A stretch of DNA of 64,000 nucleotides from Aminobacter sp. HY435 (GCF_027568395.1 NZ_JANKZL010000006.1:124001-188000); one strand, 5' to 3'. Counted from the first letter of the stretch, positions 39,734 to 49,505 are shown. The notes: generated by a model from the letters alone, not told the origin. A program made the numbers and translations.

Positions 39734-40588
39734 TCATGCCGCATCGCGCGCGCGAGCCGCATCGCGGCTGTCGGAGATGCGCCGCGCGACGCGCATCAGC
39801 GTCGGATAGTCGGCCCCCTCGCCCAAGGCAACGTAGCCCGGGCAGATGAAGTCGTGGGTGTCGGCGCTGACCTTGCCGAGCGTCAGCGGGTGGTAGCTCC
39901 CCCCGGCTTGCTTGAGGATGAGGACCGCCGCGGCCACGTCCCACGGGTTGCTGCCAAATCCGGCGGAGGCGTCCACCCAGCCGGCCGCAACGTGGCAAAG
40001 GCTGAGCGCGCCGCTGCCCGGCCGGCGCAAGGTCGAGAATGTCTCCACCAGCTCGCCAAGGTTCTCCAGCGCCTGCGCGCGCCCGTCGAGGCGCAGGTCG
40101 CGCGCCACCGGATAACCGGTGATCAGCGTTGCATGGCGCTCGTCTGCAATGGCGCGCGAGCGCAAGGGCTCGCCGTTCAGCCAAGAGCCCGCAAGATCAG
40201 CAGAAAACAGCATCCCGGTGACGGGGTCGTAGACGGCGCCGGCTACGATCTCGCCGTCGATCACCACCCCCACCGACACGCACCAGAACGCGAACCCCCG
40301 GGCGAAATTCGAGGTGCCGTCGATCGGGTCGACATACCATTTCACCCGCCCCTCGCCGCTGGTCCCGTCTTCCTCGCCGAGCACAGTCGAATCGGGAACT
40401 TCGCCGAGGATGAAGGCTCGGATCGCAACCTCCGACTCCTTGTCGTGCTTCGTCACCACATCATGCAGGTCGACCTTGTAGTCGACGGCCATGTTCGACC
40501 GGAACGCCGCAAGCAGCGGTTCGCGCATCAGCTGCGAAGCCTGCTCTGCGACGCCGCGCAGGTACCTGGATTCCTCGAGCCTGTTCAT
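39734..40588 (-). CDS. Inositol-monophosphatase family protein (second copy)
   Basis: This 284-residue Mg-dependent phosphatase is a paralogue of that at 38765-39589. It has GEEDG, DPIDGTSNFARG and the metal-site SNPWDVAAAV. It is the last gene of the ABC-transporter operon and its ATG overlaps the HAD gene stop by ATGA, so the two are translationally coupled. The two copies differ in flanking residues, so they may take different positions or stages of the substrate. Confidence 0.9.
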   Translation of the reverse strand: MNRLEESRYLRGVAEQASQLMREPLLAAFRSNMAVDYKVDLHDVVTKHDKESEVAIRAFILGEVPDSTVLGEEDGTSGEGRVKWYVDPIDGTSNFARGFAFWCVSVGVVIDGEIVAGAVYDPVTGMLFSADLAGSWLNGEPLRSRAIADERHATLITGYPVARDLRLDGRAQALENLGELVETFSTLRRPGSGALSLCHVAAGWVDASAGFGSNPWDVAAAVLILKQAGGSYHPLTLGKVSADTHDFICPGYVALGEGADYPTLMRVARRISDSRDAARARDAA

Positions 40589-41391
40589 GCCGCGATCCCG
40601 CGCATTGCCTGGACGAAAAGCGCCAGCAGCCCGACCGGATCGGCAACGATGGCGTCGGGCTTGAGCTTCAGTTCATAGGGCAGGTCGTAGGTGCCCTTGT
40701 CTTCCATCAGGATGTTTCCGCCTATGCAGGCGCGTTTGCCGCACAGCACGTCGCGGTCGAAATTGTCGCCGACATACCATGCCGCTCCAGCCTCGACGCC
40801 AAGCGCCCGCGTCGCCTGGAAAATCATCTCCGGGTTCGGCTTGCGCACCTTGACCTCGTCGCTGTGGATCGCCACCGCGAAGCGGCCGGTCAGCCCGTGG
40901 GCGTCGAGGAAGTCGATATGGACCTGGCCGCACAGCGCGTTGGAAACGATGCCGACGGGGATACCGGCCCCATCCGCTGCGTCGAGCAGGTCGAGCATGC
41001 CATTGCGCAGTCTGCGCTCGCTCTTCCAGTTGCCCATCTTGCGGCACAGGTCGTAAGCCTCGGCGACAACGACATCCTGGGCTGGTTTTGCCCAGTCGCC
41101 GGCGACGAAGTCGCCCCAGAATTCCTCATGGCGCAATTCGCGCGGCGCCAGCGGCCGCGACATCGCATTCTTCCAGTGCGAGTCGGCAATGCCCGCCGCC
41201 TTGATGTCGTCGGTGATCTGTTCGACCGAAAGCTCCGGCGCCGCGACACCAGCCGCGTCGATCAGCCCGCGGACATGCCCCGCCAGGCGCTCGCGCCAGC
41301 CAGGCAGGTGCTTTGTCGACACGATCACGCCGCCAAAATCGAGCAGCAGCGCCGTGGGCGCCAGAAGCGTTCGGCCAGAGGTTTTCGTCAT
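40585..41391 (-). CDS. HAD-superfamily hydrolase
   Basis: The 268-residue protein has HAD motif I with the nucleophile D18 (LLLDFGGVI), Thr/Ser motif II in GIVSNALCG, Lys in VKVRKPNPEM, and motif IV GDNFDRDV. The second Asp of the usual DxD is Gly, as in some sugar-phosphate phosphatases of the YihX group, so the acid/base may be unusual. The ATG at 41391 begins the family core; a longer frame runs into the hairpin region. It follows the first binding protein by 80 bases, which include a strong hairpin, and overlaps the IMPase gene. Confidence 0.88.
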   Translation of the reverse strand: MTKTSGRTLLAPTALLLDFGGVIVSTKHLPGWRERLAGHVRGLIDAAGVAAPELSVEQITDDIKAAGIADSHWKNAMSRPLAPRELRHEEFWGDFVAGDWAKPAQDVVVAEAYDLCRKMGNWKSERRLRNGMLDLLDAADGAGIPVGIVSNALCGQVHIDFLDAHGLTGRFAVAIHSDEVKVRKPNPEMIFQATRALGVEAGAAWYVGDNFDRDVLCGKRACIGGNILMEDKGTYDLPYELKLKPDAIVADPVGLLALFVQAMRGIAA

Positions 41392-41423
41392 CAATCCGTC
41401 TCCACTGCGATCCCGGGAAAAAG

Positions 41424-41457
41424 AGGGACGGAGCCGAAGGAGAAAGGCCCCGTCCCT
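41424..41457 (-). terminator. Intercistronic hairpin between binding protein and HAD genes
   Basis: AGGGACGG (41424-41431) and CCGTCCCT (41450-41457) pair perfectly. No T-run follows. A partial terminator or RNA-stabilising stem would keep the binding-protein message higher than the phosphatase genes behind it. Confidence 0.6.
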
Positions 41458-41471
41458 AGCCCACCGGGAAA

Positions 41472-42620
41472 CTATTTCTTGTAGGCGACGCGCCAGAGGT
41501 CCTGCCAATCCTGGCGCGCATCCCAGTCCTCGAGTGCCGTCGAGGCGTCGTACTGCTGCAGCTTGTCCAGCACCTTGCCGATGCCGGAAGGCTCGTCGGC
41601 AGGCAGGCCGATGTCTGGGTTGGTCGGCAGCTTGCCGTCTTTCACCTGCGGCGCGATGCCTTCGTCCGTCAGGATGTAGTGGATGAACAGCTTCGCCGCG
41701 TTCGGGCTTTTGGTGCCGGTGGCGATCAGCCCGAGCTTGACATAGGTCCAGCCCGGCCACGGCTCGAGCCCCTCGCAAAGTCCGAGCTTGAAGCCCTTGT
41801 CGGCGTTATCGCGGAACTTGGCCGAGCTCATCAGGCCGAAGAAAGGCTCCTTCTGGCCGGGTGCGCCGACCGCTTCCGCGATCGCATCGTCGGCGTCCGC
41901 CAGCAGCGGTGAATTCCCGGCAAAGGCCTTGACCCAGGCTGCCGTCGCGCTGTCTTCACCGACCTCGATGTCCTTGCCGAAATGCGCCTTGTAGGCGGCC
42001 TTCATCTTGTCATCGTTATGCGTCGCCGTCTGGTTGAACCAGTCCGGATAGGTGCCCTTCGACAGCGGGTCGTAGAAGGCAACCTTGCCCTTCCACTTCG
42101 GGTCGGTGAGCTCCCAGATGTTCTTCACCGGGCAGGCGTCGTAGGCCTCGGTGTTGTAGGCCCAGACCGCGGCGTTGGTGGTGATCGCCAACGGGTTCTG
42201 GAACTTGGCCGGGATCTTGTCGGCCATGTCTGGCGGCAGATAGCTCTCGACGAACTTCTGCGGCAAAAGCTGCGCCAAACCGGCCGGCGCGTCGGTGATC
42301 AGCACCACGTCGCCCTTGACGTTCTTGGCCTGGCCCTCGCGCACGATCATTTCGAGCTGCGCGCTTGCCGAAACCTTGATGCCCGTCGCCTGCACGCCGT
42401 ACTTCTTGGTGAAGTTCTCGGCCATTTCGACGATCTTGCCGGTGCTGTCATAGATGTTGATCGGCGCTTCCTTCTTCGCCGCCTCGACCAACGCGTTGAT
42501 GTCGAAGGTTTCGGAACGCGCTGGAACCACGCCAAACATCGCTGCCGCGAGCATTCCTGCAAGTGCGGTCGATGCCAATGCCCTGCTTGTCTTGCTGCTC
42601 ATTCCAAACGTGGATGTCAT
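41472..42620 (-). CDS. Periplasmic binding protein, Fe(III)-type family (copy 1)
   Basis: The 382-residue protein has a Sec signal peptide (about 1-37, ending ARS) and belongs to the same superfamily as FbpA/AfuA. It is closely similar to the next gene: both have FDINALVEAAKKE, YGVQATG, REGQAKNVKGDV and the C-terminal WDARQDWQDLWRV. A conserved pair of adjacent tyrosines used for Fe(III) is not apparent. The ATG at 42620 follows GGGAGGAAG; a second ATG six codons on is possible. It is followed by a hairpin and the HAD gene. It probably shares the permease and ATPase upstream with the paralogue. Confidence 0.88.
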   Translation of the reverse strand: MTSTFGMSSKTSRALASTALAGMLAAAMFGVVPARSETFDINALVEAAKKEAPINIYDSTGKIVEMAENFTKKYGVQATGIKVSASAQLEMIVREGQAKNVKGDVVLITDAPAGLAQLLPQKFVESYLPPDMADKIPAKFQNPLAITTNAAVWAYNTEAYDACPVKNIWELTDPKWKGKVAFYDPLSKGTYPDWFNQTATHNDDKMKAAYKAHFGKDIEVGEDSATAAWVKAFAGNSPLLADADDAIAEAVGAPGQKEPFFGLMSSAKFRDNADKGFKLGLCEGLEPWPGWTYVKLGLIATGTKSPNAAKLFIHYILTDEGIAPQVKDGKLPTNPDIGLPADEPSGIGKVLDKLQQYDASTALEDWDARQDWQDLWRVAYKK

Positions 42621-42651
42621 TTCTTCCTCCCGTTCAAAATTCATGCCGCCG

Positions 42652-42674
42652 GCGCCCGGCTTCCTGCCGGGCGC
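42652..42674 (-). terminator. Hairpin between the two binding-protein genes
   Basis: GCGCCCGGC (42652-42660) and GCCGGGCGC (42666-42674) form a perfect 9-bp stem with a 5-base loop, just downstream of the second binding protein. No T-run is seen. Confidence 0.6.
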
Positions 42675-42689
42675 TGCGCTTGCAGGCGT

Positions 42690-43820
42690 CTATTTCTTGT
42701 AATTGACGCGCCAGAGGTCCTGCCAATCCTGCCGCGCATCCCAGTCGCTCTGGGCGGTCGCCGCGTCGTAAGGGAAGATCTGGTCGAGCACCTTGCCGAT
42801 GCCGGATGGTTCGTCATCCGGCAGCTTGGCATCGGTGTTGGTCGACATCTTGCCGTCGTCCGCCTGCGGGGCGATTCCCTCCTCGGTCATCAGATAGTGG
42901 ATGAAGAGCTTCGCGGCGTTGGGGCTGTCGGTGCCCTTGGCAATGAAGCCGAGGCTCGGATACATCCAGCCGGCGAAGGGCTGCAGGTCCTTGCACAGCC
43001 CAAGCTTGCTGCCGACGTCCTTGTTGTTGCGGAACTTGGCCGAGCTCATCAGGCCGATGAAGGGCTCCTTCTGGTCCGGCGCACCCGCTGCCTGGGCCGC
43101 GCCCTCGTCGGCATCGGTGAGCAGCGGGCCATTGGCGGCGAGCGCCTTGACCCAGGCGGCAGTCGCACCCGCCTCGTCGGTCACCAGATCCTTGCCGAAA
43201 TGCGCCTTGTAGGCGGCGGCAACCTTGTCGTCGCCGTGGGTGGCAAGCTGGTTGAACCAGTCGACATAGGACGCCTTGTTGAGCGGGTCCTGCATGGCGA
43301 GCTTGCCCTTCCACTTTTCCTCCGTCAGCTCCCAGATGTTCTTGATCGGGCAGCTTTCGTTGAGCTGGGTGTTGTAGGCAAAGACATTGGCCTCTTGAGA
43401 GACGGTCAGCGGGTTCTGGAACTTGGCCGGGATCTTGTCGGCGAGATCAGGCGGCAGCCAGCTGTCGACGAAACCCTGGGGCACAAGTTGCGCCACGCCG
43501 GCCGGAACGTCGCTGATCTGGATCACGTCGCCCTGCACGTTCTTGGCCTGGCCCTCGCGGATCACCATTTCGAGCTGGGCGGCAGCATTGGCCTTGGTTC
43601 CGGTCGCCTGCACGCCGTACTTCTTGCTGAAGGCTTCGGCCTGCTTCACGATCTTGCCGGTGCTCGAATAGACGCTGAGCGGCGGCTCCTTCTTGGCCGC
43701 CTCGATCAGCGCGTTGAGATCGAACTTCTCCTCTGCCTGCGCGGCACCTGCAAACAGGCCGGCAGCGACGCTGAGCGCCGTCGCAGCAAGAAGCCGTTTC
43801 ACGTCGAAATGCCTGCTCAT
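42690..43820 (-). CDS. Periplasmic binding protein, Fe(III)-type family (copy 2)
   Basis: This 376-residue periplasmic protein is a paralogue of the preceding one and has a Sec signal peptide (about 1-28, ending AQA). Similarity extends the whole length: KNIWELTE, AAYKAHFGKDL, GLMSSAKFRNN, and the identical tail WDARQDWQDLWRV. The ATG at 43820 (MSRHFD) has AGGGAGGAAAAG upstream. Differences cluster in the loops lining the cleft, so the two may differ in affinity or ligand. It follows the ATPase gene after hairpins at 43893-43911 and near 43840-43856. Confidence 0.88.
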   Translation of the reverse strand: MSRHFDVKRLLAATALSVAAGLFAGAAQAEEKFDLNALIEAAKKEPPLSVYSSTGKIVKQAEAFSKKYGVQATGTKANAAAQLEMVIREGQAKNVQGDVIQISDVPAGVAQLVPQGFVDSWLPPDLADKIPAKFQNPLTVSQEANVFAYNTQLNESCPIKNIWELTEEKWKGKLAMQDPLNKASYVDWFNQLATHGDDKVAAAYKAHFGKDLVTDEAGATAAWVKALAANGPLLTDADEGAAQAAGAPDQKEPFIGLMSSAKFRNNKDVGSKLGLCKDLQPFAGWMYPSLGFIAKGTDSPNAAKLFIHYLMTEEGIAPQADDGKMSTNTDAKLPDDEPSGIGKVLDQIFPYDAATAQSDWDARQDWQDLWRVNYKK

Positions 43821-43892
43821 CTTTTCCTCCCTCTGTCGGGCCGGCGCCATGCCGGCCGTCTTGTTTCCCGATAGTCCTGCTTTGTTCCCGAC

Positions 43893-43911
43893 GGGCGGTC
43901 CTCCACCGCCC
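43893..43911 (-). terminator. Hairpin between ATPase and binding-protein genes
   Basis: GGGCGGT (43893-43899) and ACCGCCC (43905-43911) form a perfect 7-bp stem just past the ATPase stop on the minus strand. A second GCCGGC-N5-GCCGGC stem lies closer to the binding-protein start. Confidence 0.5.
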
Positions 43912-43922
43912 GCGAAATCTCC

Positions 43923-45053
43923 TCAATGCAGCTTTGCCGGCCGCATCAGTCTGTCGGCCGCCTCCATGCGGTTGCCGGTCTTGTCGAAGACATGCAGCGC
44001 CTTGGGCTTGGTCCACCAGGTCACGGCCTCGCCCACCTCGATTTCCGGCGACTGGTGCGTGGTCATGAACAGCTTCTCGCCCGATGCCGTCAGCTCGATG
44101 ATCCAGCTGCCGCCGGTGGGCAGGATGCCTGTCACCTCGGCCTCACCTGACAGCGCCCCTTCCGCCACGCCGCGCTCGGCGTCCGCCAGGCGTATCGCTT
44201 CCGGCCGGATGCCGATCGAGCCCGCATCCCGCAGCTCGGCAAAGCGCGAGCCGAGATAGCCATTGGCGAGCCGCGACACTTCTGACTTTGCGTCGCCAAG
44301 TTCGACGATGTTGATCGGCGGGTTGCCGACGAACTGCGCCACGAAGCGGTTGGCCGGCCGGTCGTAGATGTCGTTGGGCGTGCCGACCTGCTGCAACTGC
44401 CCTTCGCTCATGACGGCGATGGTGGTGGCGAGCGTCATCGCTTCCCACTGGTCGTGGGTCACGAACACGATGGTCGTCTTGAATTCGGCGTGCAGGCGCT
44501 TGAGCTCGGCACGCATCTCGAGCCTGAGCGCCGCGTCGAGGTTCGACAGCGGCTCGTCGAGCAACAGCACCTCCGGATTGACCGCCAGCATGCGGGCAAG
44601 CGCCACGCGCTGCTGTTGTCCGCCCGACAGCTGCGAGGGATAGCGGTCGCGGTATTTTTCGATGCCGAGCGTCTTCATTACGCGCTCGACGCGCTCCTCG
44701 CGCTCGGCCTTCGGCATCTTGCGCAGACGCAGGCCGAAGTCGGTATTGCGCTCGATCGTCAGGTGCGGCCACAGCGCGTAGCTCTGGAACACCAGCCCCA
44801 TCTCGCGCCGCTCCGGCGGGATGAACACGCCTTCGGTGACCGAGTCGACGACGCGCGGGCCGACCCGGATTTCGCCCGCCGTGAGGTGCTCCAGCCCGGC
44901 GATCATCCGCAACGTGGTGGTCTTGCCGCAGCCCGAAGGCCCCAGCAGGCACATGAATTCGCCATCGCCGATTTCGAGGTCGAGATCGGCGACCGCATTG
45001 GCCGCATTCGCCCCGTAGTTCTTCTCGACGCCGCGCAGGTTGATTTTCGGCAT
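43923..45053 (-). CDS. ABC transporter ATP-binding protein of the organophosphate-type locus
   Basis: The 376-residue ATPase has Walker A GPSGCGKTT, signature LSGGQQQR, Walker B LLDEPLSNLDAA and VTHDQWEA, with a C-terminal TOBE domain (about 250-376). It lies one base after the fused permease stop, so the pair is coupled. It powers the importer with the two binding proteins downstream. The family includes PhnT/FbpC/AfuC. Confidence 0.93.
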   Translation of the reverse strand: MPKINLRGVEKNYGANAANAVADLDLEIGDGEFMCLLGPSGCGKTTTLRMIAGLEHLTAGEIRVGPRVVDSVTEGVFIPPERREMGLVFQSYALWPHLTIERNTDFGLRLRKMPKAEREERVERVMKTLGIEKYRDRYPSQLSGGQQQRVALARMLAVNPEVLLLDEPLSNLDAALRLEMRAELKRLHAEFKTTIVFVTHDQWEAMTLATTIAVMSEGQLQQVGTPNDIYDRPANRFVAQFVGNPPINIVELGDAKSEVSRLANGYLGSRFAELRDAGSIGIRPEAIRLADAERGVAEGALSGEAEVTGILPTGGSWIIELTASGEKLFMTTHQSPEIEVGEAVTWWTKPKALHVFDKTGNRMEAADRLMRPAKLH

Positions 45054-45054
45054 G

Positions 45055-46920
45055 TCAGTTCCCCAGTCCTTGGGCGAGATTGGTCTTGGTCAGCTTTTGG
45101 CCAAGCAGCGCGCCGAAATAGGCGAGGCCGGCGATGATCAGCACGACGGCGTTGGCGGCCTGCGTGTAGTGGTAGTCAACCAGGCGCAGCGAATAGGTGG
45201 TCAGCACGTCGGTCGACGGCACCGCCAGCACGACGAACAGGCTGAGGCCCTTGATGCCGGAGATGAAGGGCAGCAGGATGCCTGTCGTCAGCGAGCCCTT
45301 CTGGATCGGGATGACGATGGTGATCATGCGGCGGAACCAGCCGGCGCCGGCGACCTGGGCGGCCTCTTCCGGATCCTTGCCGAGCTGCATCATGGCGGCG
45401 ATACCGGCGCGCGAGGCATAGGGCATCTGGTCGGCGATCAGCGCCAGCATCAGGATCAGCGTCGTTCCGTAGAGCGCGGGGATCGGCCCGCGCGGCACCG
45501 CAAACAGCGAGAGATAGGCGGCGGCAAAGGCGATGCCGGGCACGAGGTAAGGCAAAAACGTCACCTGGCGCAGGAAGGTGCCGAGCGGCTTTACCTGGGT
45601 GCGCGCCACGACATAGCCGACCAGAAGACCAAGGATGCCCGAGGTGACGGAAGCCACGCCGACGATGCGCAGGCTGTTCCAGGCCGCGTTCCACAGGTCG
45701 GGCGAGAGCAGGATGCCGGTCTGCAGCGCAACCGTATTCAGATTTGTGCCGATCCAGTAGTCGAGCGTGAAATTGTCGATATTGAACTGCGCCGGCACCC
45801 GCATGATCGTCGACAGGAACAGCGTGGCCAGCGGCAGACCGACGCTCAACAAAAACATCAGCGCCGCAAACCCTGTCGCCGGCAGCCGCATGATGCCGAG
45901 CGGGTTCAGCCGGTTCATCGAACCCTTCGAGCCGATGGTGACGAAGCGGCGCGCCTCCTTCATCAGGCGGGCGTCGATGGTGATGGTGATGATGCCGATC
46001 AGCATGATCGAGCCGGCAAGCACGGCGCCGACGCCGACCTGGCGCGAGGCGATGTTCTGATAGAGCGAGGTCGCCAGCACGTCGAAGTTGACCGGAAGCC
46101 CCAGCACGTAAGGCACGCCGAACTCGCCGAGGCACTTGGCGAAGATCAGCACCATCGCCGAGATCAGCGACGGCCGCATCAGCGGCATGATCACCTTGCG
46201 GGCGACCGTCAGCCTGCCGGCGCCGAGAATGCGGGCCGAGTCTTCGAGCTGCGAGTCGAAGCGGCGCAGCGCGTTGCCGAACAGCAAAATGACGAAGGGC
46301 GAATAGTGCAACGCCAGGATGATGGTCACCGGAAGCTGGCCGTAGGACAGCCAGTCGGGCGGCGAAAAGCCGAGTGACTCCATCCAGCCCGGCTGGCCGC
46401 CGACGGTGCGGTTCTTGAACAGCGTCGTCCAGGCCAGCGCGAACGTCCAGGCCGGCAGCATGTAGGGCACGATCAGGGCGGTGGAGAACCAACGCCGGCC
46501 GAACATGTCGGTTCGGCTGAGCAGCCAGGCCAGCGTGCCGCCGACAAGCATCGACAGCACAATCGCGCCGACCGCGACGCTCAGCGTGTTGAACAGCGGT
46601 TCCCAGAACAGGTCGCGAGACACCCGCGACATGAAGACCCGCTCGAGATAGTACCAGGTCAGCTCCCCGACATCCTGCTTGATGCGGCGCTCGTCGCCGA
46701 ACTGCACGCGCGCTGCGTCCGAAAGCATCGATATGATCGGCACGACGATGAGATAGGTGAACAGCGCCGCGGCCAGGAAGCCGATTGTCGTGGTCGGCTC
46801 GCGCAGCGCGACCTTCAGCCGGTAGCGCAGCCGCTGCGCCCTCGTCGGGGCGGCGATCGAGCCGACGCCCGTCCGGCGGACCGCAGCGCTTTTATCCGAT
46901 GCATGCGAGGTGCTCGTCAC
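45055..46920 (-). CDS. Fused ABC permease of the organophosphate-type locus
   Basis: The 621-residue inner-membrane protein has two permease domains, each with about six helices and an EAA-like loop: SQLEDSARILGAGRLTVARKV and DPEEAAQVAGAGWFRRMITIV. The first gene of the operon. The start is taken at a GTG (46920) with GGAGG nine bases upstream; an in-frame TTG further up gives an extension without support. The N-terminal ~50 residues before the first helix are polar and Arg-rich. Two LacI-type palindromes lie 270-390 bases upstream. Confidence 0.9.
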   Translation of the reverse strand: MTSTSHASDKSAAVRRTGVGSIAAPTRAQRLRYRLKVALREPTTTIGFLAAALFTYLIVVPIISMLSDAARVQFGDERRIKQDVGELTWYYLERVFMSRVSRDLFWEPLFNTLSVAVGAIVLSMLVGGTLAWLLSRTDMFGRRWFSTALIVPYMLPAWTFALAWTTLFKNRTVGGQPGWMESLGFSPPDWLSYGQLPVTIILALHYSPFVILLFGNALRRFDSQLEDSARILGAGRLTVARKVIMPLMRPSLISAMVLIFAKCLGEFGVPYVLGLPVNFDVLATSLYQNIASRQVGVGAVLAGSIMLIGIITITIDARLMKEARRFVTIGSKGSMNRLNPLGIMRLPATGFAALMFLLSVGLPLATLFLSTIMRVPAQFNIDNFTLDYWIGTNLNTVALQTGILLSPDLWNAAWNSLRIVGVASVTSGILGLLVGYVVARTQVKPLGTFLRQVTFLPYLVPGIAFAAAYLSLFAVPRGPIPALYGTTLILMLALIADQMPYASRAGIAAMMQLGKDPEEAAQVAGAGWFRRMITIVIPIQKGSLTTGILLPFISGIKGLSLFVVLAVPSTDVLTTYSLRLVDYHYTQAANAVVLIIAGLAYFGALLGQKLTKTNLAQGLGN

Positions 46921-47190
46921 GAGGCGCAGCCTCCGAAATGGCAACACGCCGCCTTGCAACAAGCCCGGAGAACCGGACGTACGGCTGGGCAGTCATGCAA
47001 TGGCACGAACATGCGATTTCCTCCCCTGTATCGCCCGAAATGGGACCTGGCCGGCTCCGGCCAGACGCTCCTCAGCGCCCCGCTTCTGGCGTCTCCACCT
47101 TCCTCAGGGCAGGGCGGCACATTCCTGCACCTCGTTGGCATATTCATTCCATCGACGGCATGTTCGTGTCAATCCGGATTCTTCACAATA

Positions 47191-47206
47191 TTGCACAGCC
47201 GTGCAA
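47191..47206. promoter_or_regulatory. LacI-type operator before the ABC/phosphatase operon
   Basis: TTGCACAGCCGTGCAA has perfect outer arms TTGCAC/GTGCAA and matches the operators at 35283 and 39624 except at two inner positions. It is in the region between the fused permease and gmd. Confidence 0.75.
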
Positions 47207-47292
47207 ATCATCGCGATCCCACCACAAACTCCATGTTTCTCGAACTTTTTTGACAATCTCTCATCAGATGCCGGTTACATTTCGGCGGATTG

Positions 47293-47308
47293 CTGCACTG
47301 CCGTGCAA
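47293..47308. promoter_or_regulatory. Second, weaker LacI-type operator
   Basis: CTGCACTGCCGTGCAA retains TGCAC/GTGCA arms. It lies 102 bases from the operator at 47191, close to ten helical turns, a spacing that could allow looping by a tetramer or paired dimers. Confidence 0.55.
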
Positions 47309-47447
47309 GCGGTCGAAACGCCGGGTGCCAATGCACTTCAAAACGGACAAAACCCTGGACTTCCGGGCTTCGCAGCCATCGCCCCTTTCGAAACCCGGTC
47401 GATATCTCTAGTGTGCGCCGCACTTATCGACCTGCAGGGATTCTGAA

Positions 47448-48527
<1,080 letters not shown>

Positions 48528-48528
48528 A

Positions 48529-49470
48529 ATGGCTGAACTCGTCTATCCGCTCGCCGGCAAGCGCGTCTGGGTCGCAGGCCACCGCGGCATGGTCGGCGCG
48601 GCACTGGTGCGCCGACTGGAAACGGAAGGCTGCGAGATCGTCACGGCAGGCCGCGACATCGTCGACCTGACGCGGCAGTCGGAAGTCGAGTCCTGGCTGG
48701 CGGAAACGCGCCCGCATGCGGTGCTTCTGGCAGCTGCCAAGGTCGGCGGTATTCTGGCCAACGCCACCTATCCGGCCGAGTTTCTCTATGAAAACCTCGC
48801 CATCGAAACCAACGTCATCCACGCCTCCCACAAGGTCGGCGTGGAGAAGCTGCTATTTCTGGGCTCCAGCTGCATCTATCCGAAGTTCGCGGCCCAGCCG
48901 ATATCTGAAGATTCCCTGCTTACCGGGTCACTCGAGCCGACCAACGAGTGGTACGCGATTGCCAAGATCGCTGGCCTCAAGCTCGCCGAAGCCTACCGCA
49001 AGCAGCATGGCGTCGACTTCATCTCGGCAATGCCGACCAATCTTTACGGGCCCGGAGACAATTTCGATCTCGCCTCCAGCCATGTCCTGCCGGCGCTGAT
49101 CCGCAAGGCGCACGAGGCGAAGCTTTCAGGCGCCAGGGAGCTTACGATCTGGGGCACCGGCACGCCGCGGCGCGAATTCCTGCATGTCGACGACGCCGCC
49201 GACGCCATGGTCTACCTGCTCAAGCACTATAGCGGCGACCAGCATGTCAATGTCGGCTCGGGCACCGACGTCACCATCCGCGAACTGACCGAGACGGTCG
49301 CACGCGTCGTCGGCTTCACCGGCGGCATTGTGCTCGACACCTCCAAGCCGGATGGCACGCCGCGCAAGCTGATGAGCGGCGAGAAGCTCGCCGCGCTCGG
49401 CTGGCGCCCGCGCATCGGGCTCGAAGAAGGCATTCGCTCGACCTACGAGTGGTTCCTCAAGTCGATCTGA
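48529..49470 (+). CDS. fcl: GDP-L-fucose synthase
   Basis: This 313-residue bifunctional epimerase/reductase makes GDP-L-fucose from the Gmd product. Visible motifs are the cofactor site AGHRGMVGAAL, AAKVGGI, the SSCIYPKFA active-site serine and cysteine, and YAIAKIAG with the catalytic Tyr/Lys. Length is normal. It starts one base after the gmd stop, so the pair is cotranscribed. It is followed by a bidirectional hairpin. Confidence 0.96.
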   Translation: MAELVYPLAGKRVWVAGHRGMVGAALVRRLETEGCEIVTAGRDIVDLTRQSEVESWLAETRPHAVLLAAAKVGGILANATYPAEFLYENLAIETNVIHASHKVGVEKLLFLGSSCIYPKFAAQPISEDSLLTGSLEPTNEWYAIAKIAGLKLAEAYRKQHGVDFISAMPTNLYGPGDNFDLASSHVLPALIRKAHEAKLSGARELTIWGTGTPRREFLHVDDAADAMVYLLKHYSGDQHVNVGSGTDVTIRELTETVARVVGFTGGIVLDTSKPDGTPRKLMSGEKLAALGWRPRIGLEEGIRSTYEWFLKSI

Positions 49471-49482
49471 TCAGCAAAGACT

Positions 49483-49501
49483 GCGCCGGCCTGGCCGGCG
49501 C
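49483..49501. terminator. Hairpin between convergent fcl and L,D-transpeptidase genes
   Basis: GCGCCGGC (49483-49490) and GCCGGCGC (49494-49501) form a perfect 8-bp stem with a 3-base loop, between the two convergent stops. No T-run on either side. Confidence 0.6.
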
Positions 49502-49505
49502 GGGT

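Larger units (their letters stand above)
46921..47447. other. Divergent intergenic region between the ABC operon and gmd
   Basis: 527 bases without a supported gene. It holds the two LacI-type palindromes noted separately. Overlapping short frames on both strands lack codon bias. A TTGACA-like -35 for the leftward operon lies near 47172 (minus strand). The gmd promoter is not obvious. Confidence 0.6.

Noticed and set aside
41982-43874. 630-codon open frame on the plus strand opposite the two binding-protein genes
   Set aside because: Antisense to two strongly supported genes; no ribosome-binding site or domain.
45040-46377. 445-codon plus-strand frame opposite the fused permease
   Set aside because: Antisense shadow of a permease; no motif.
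46903-47446. Coding frames between the ABC operon and gmd
   Set aside because: No codon bias or ribosome-binding site; the region contains operators and lower-GC sequence.
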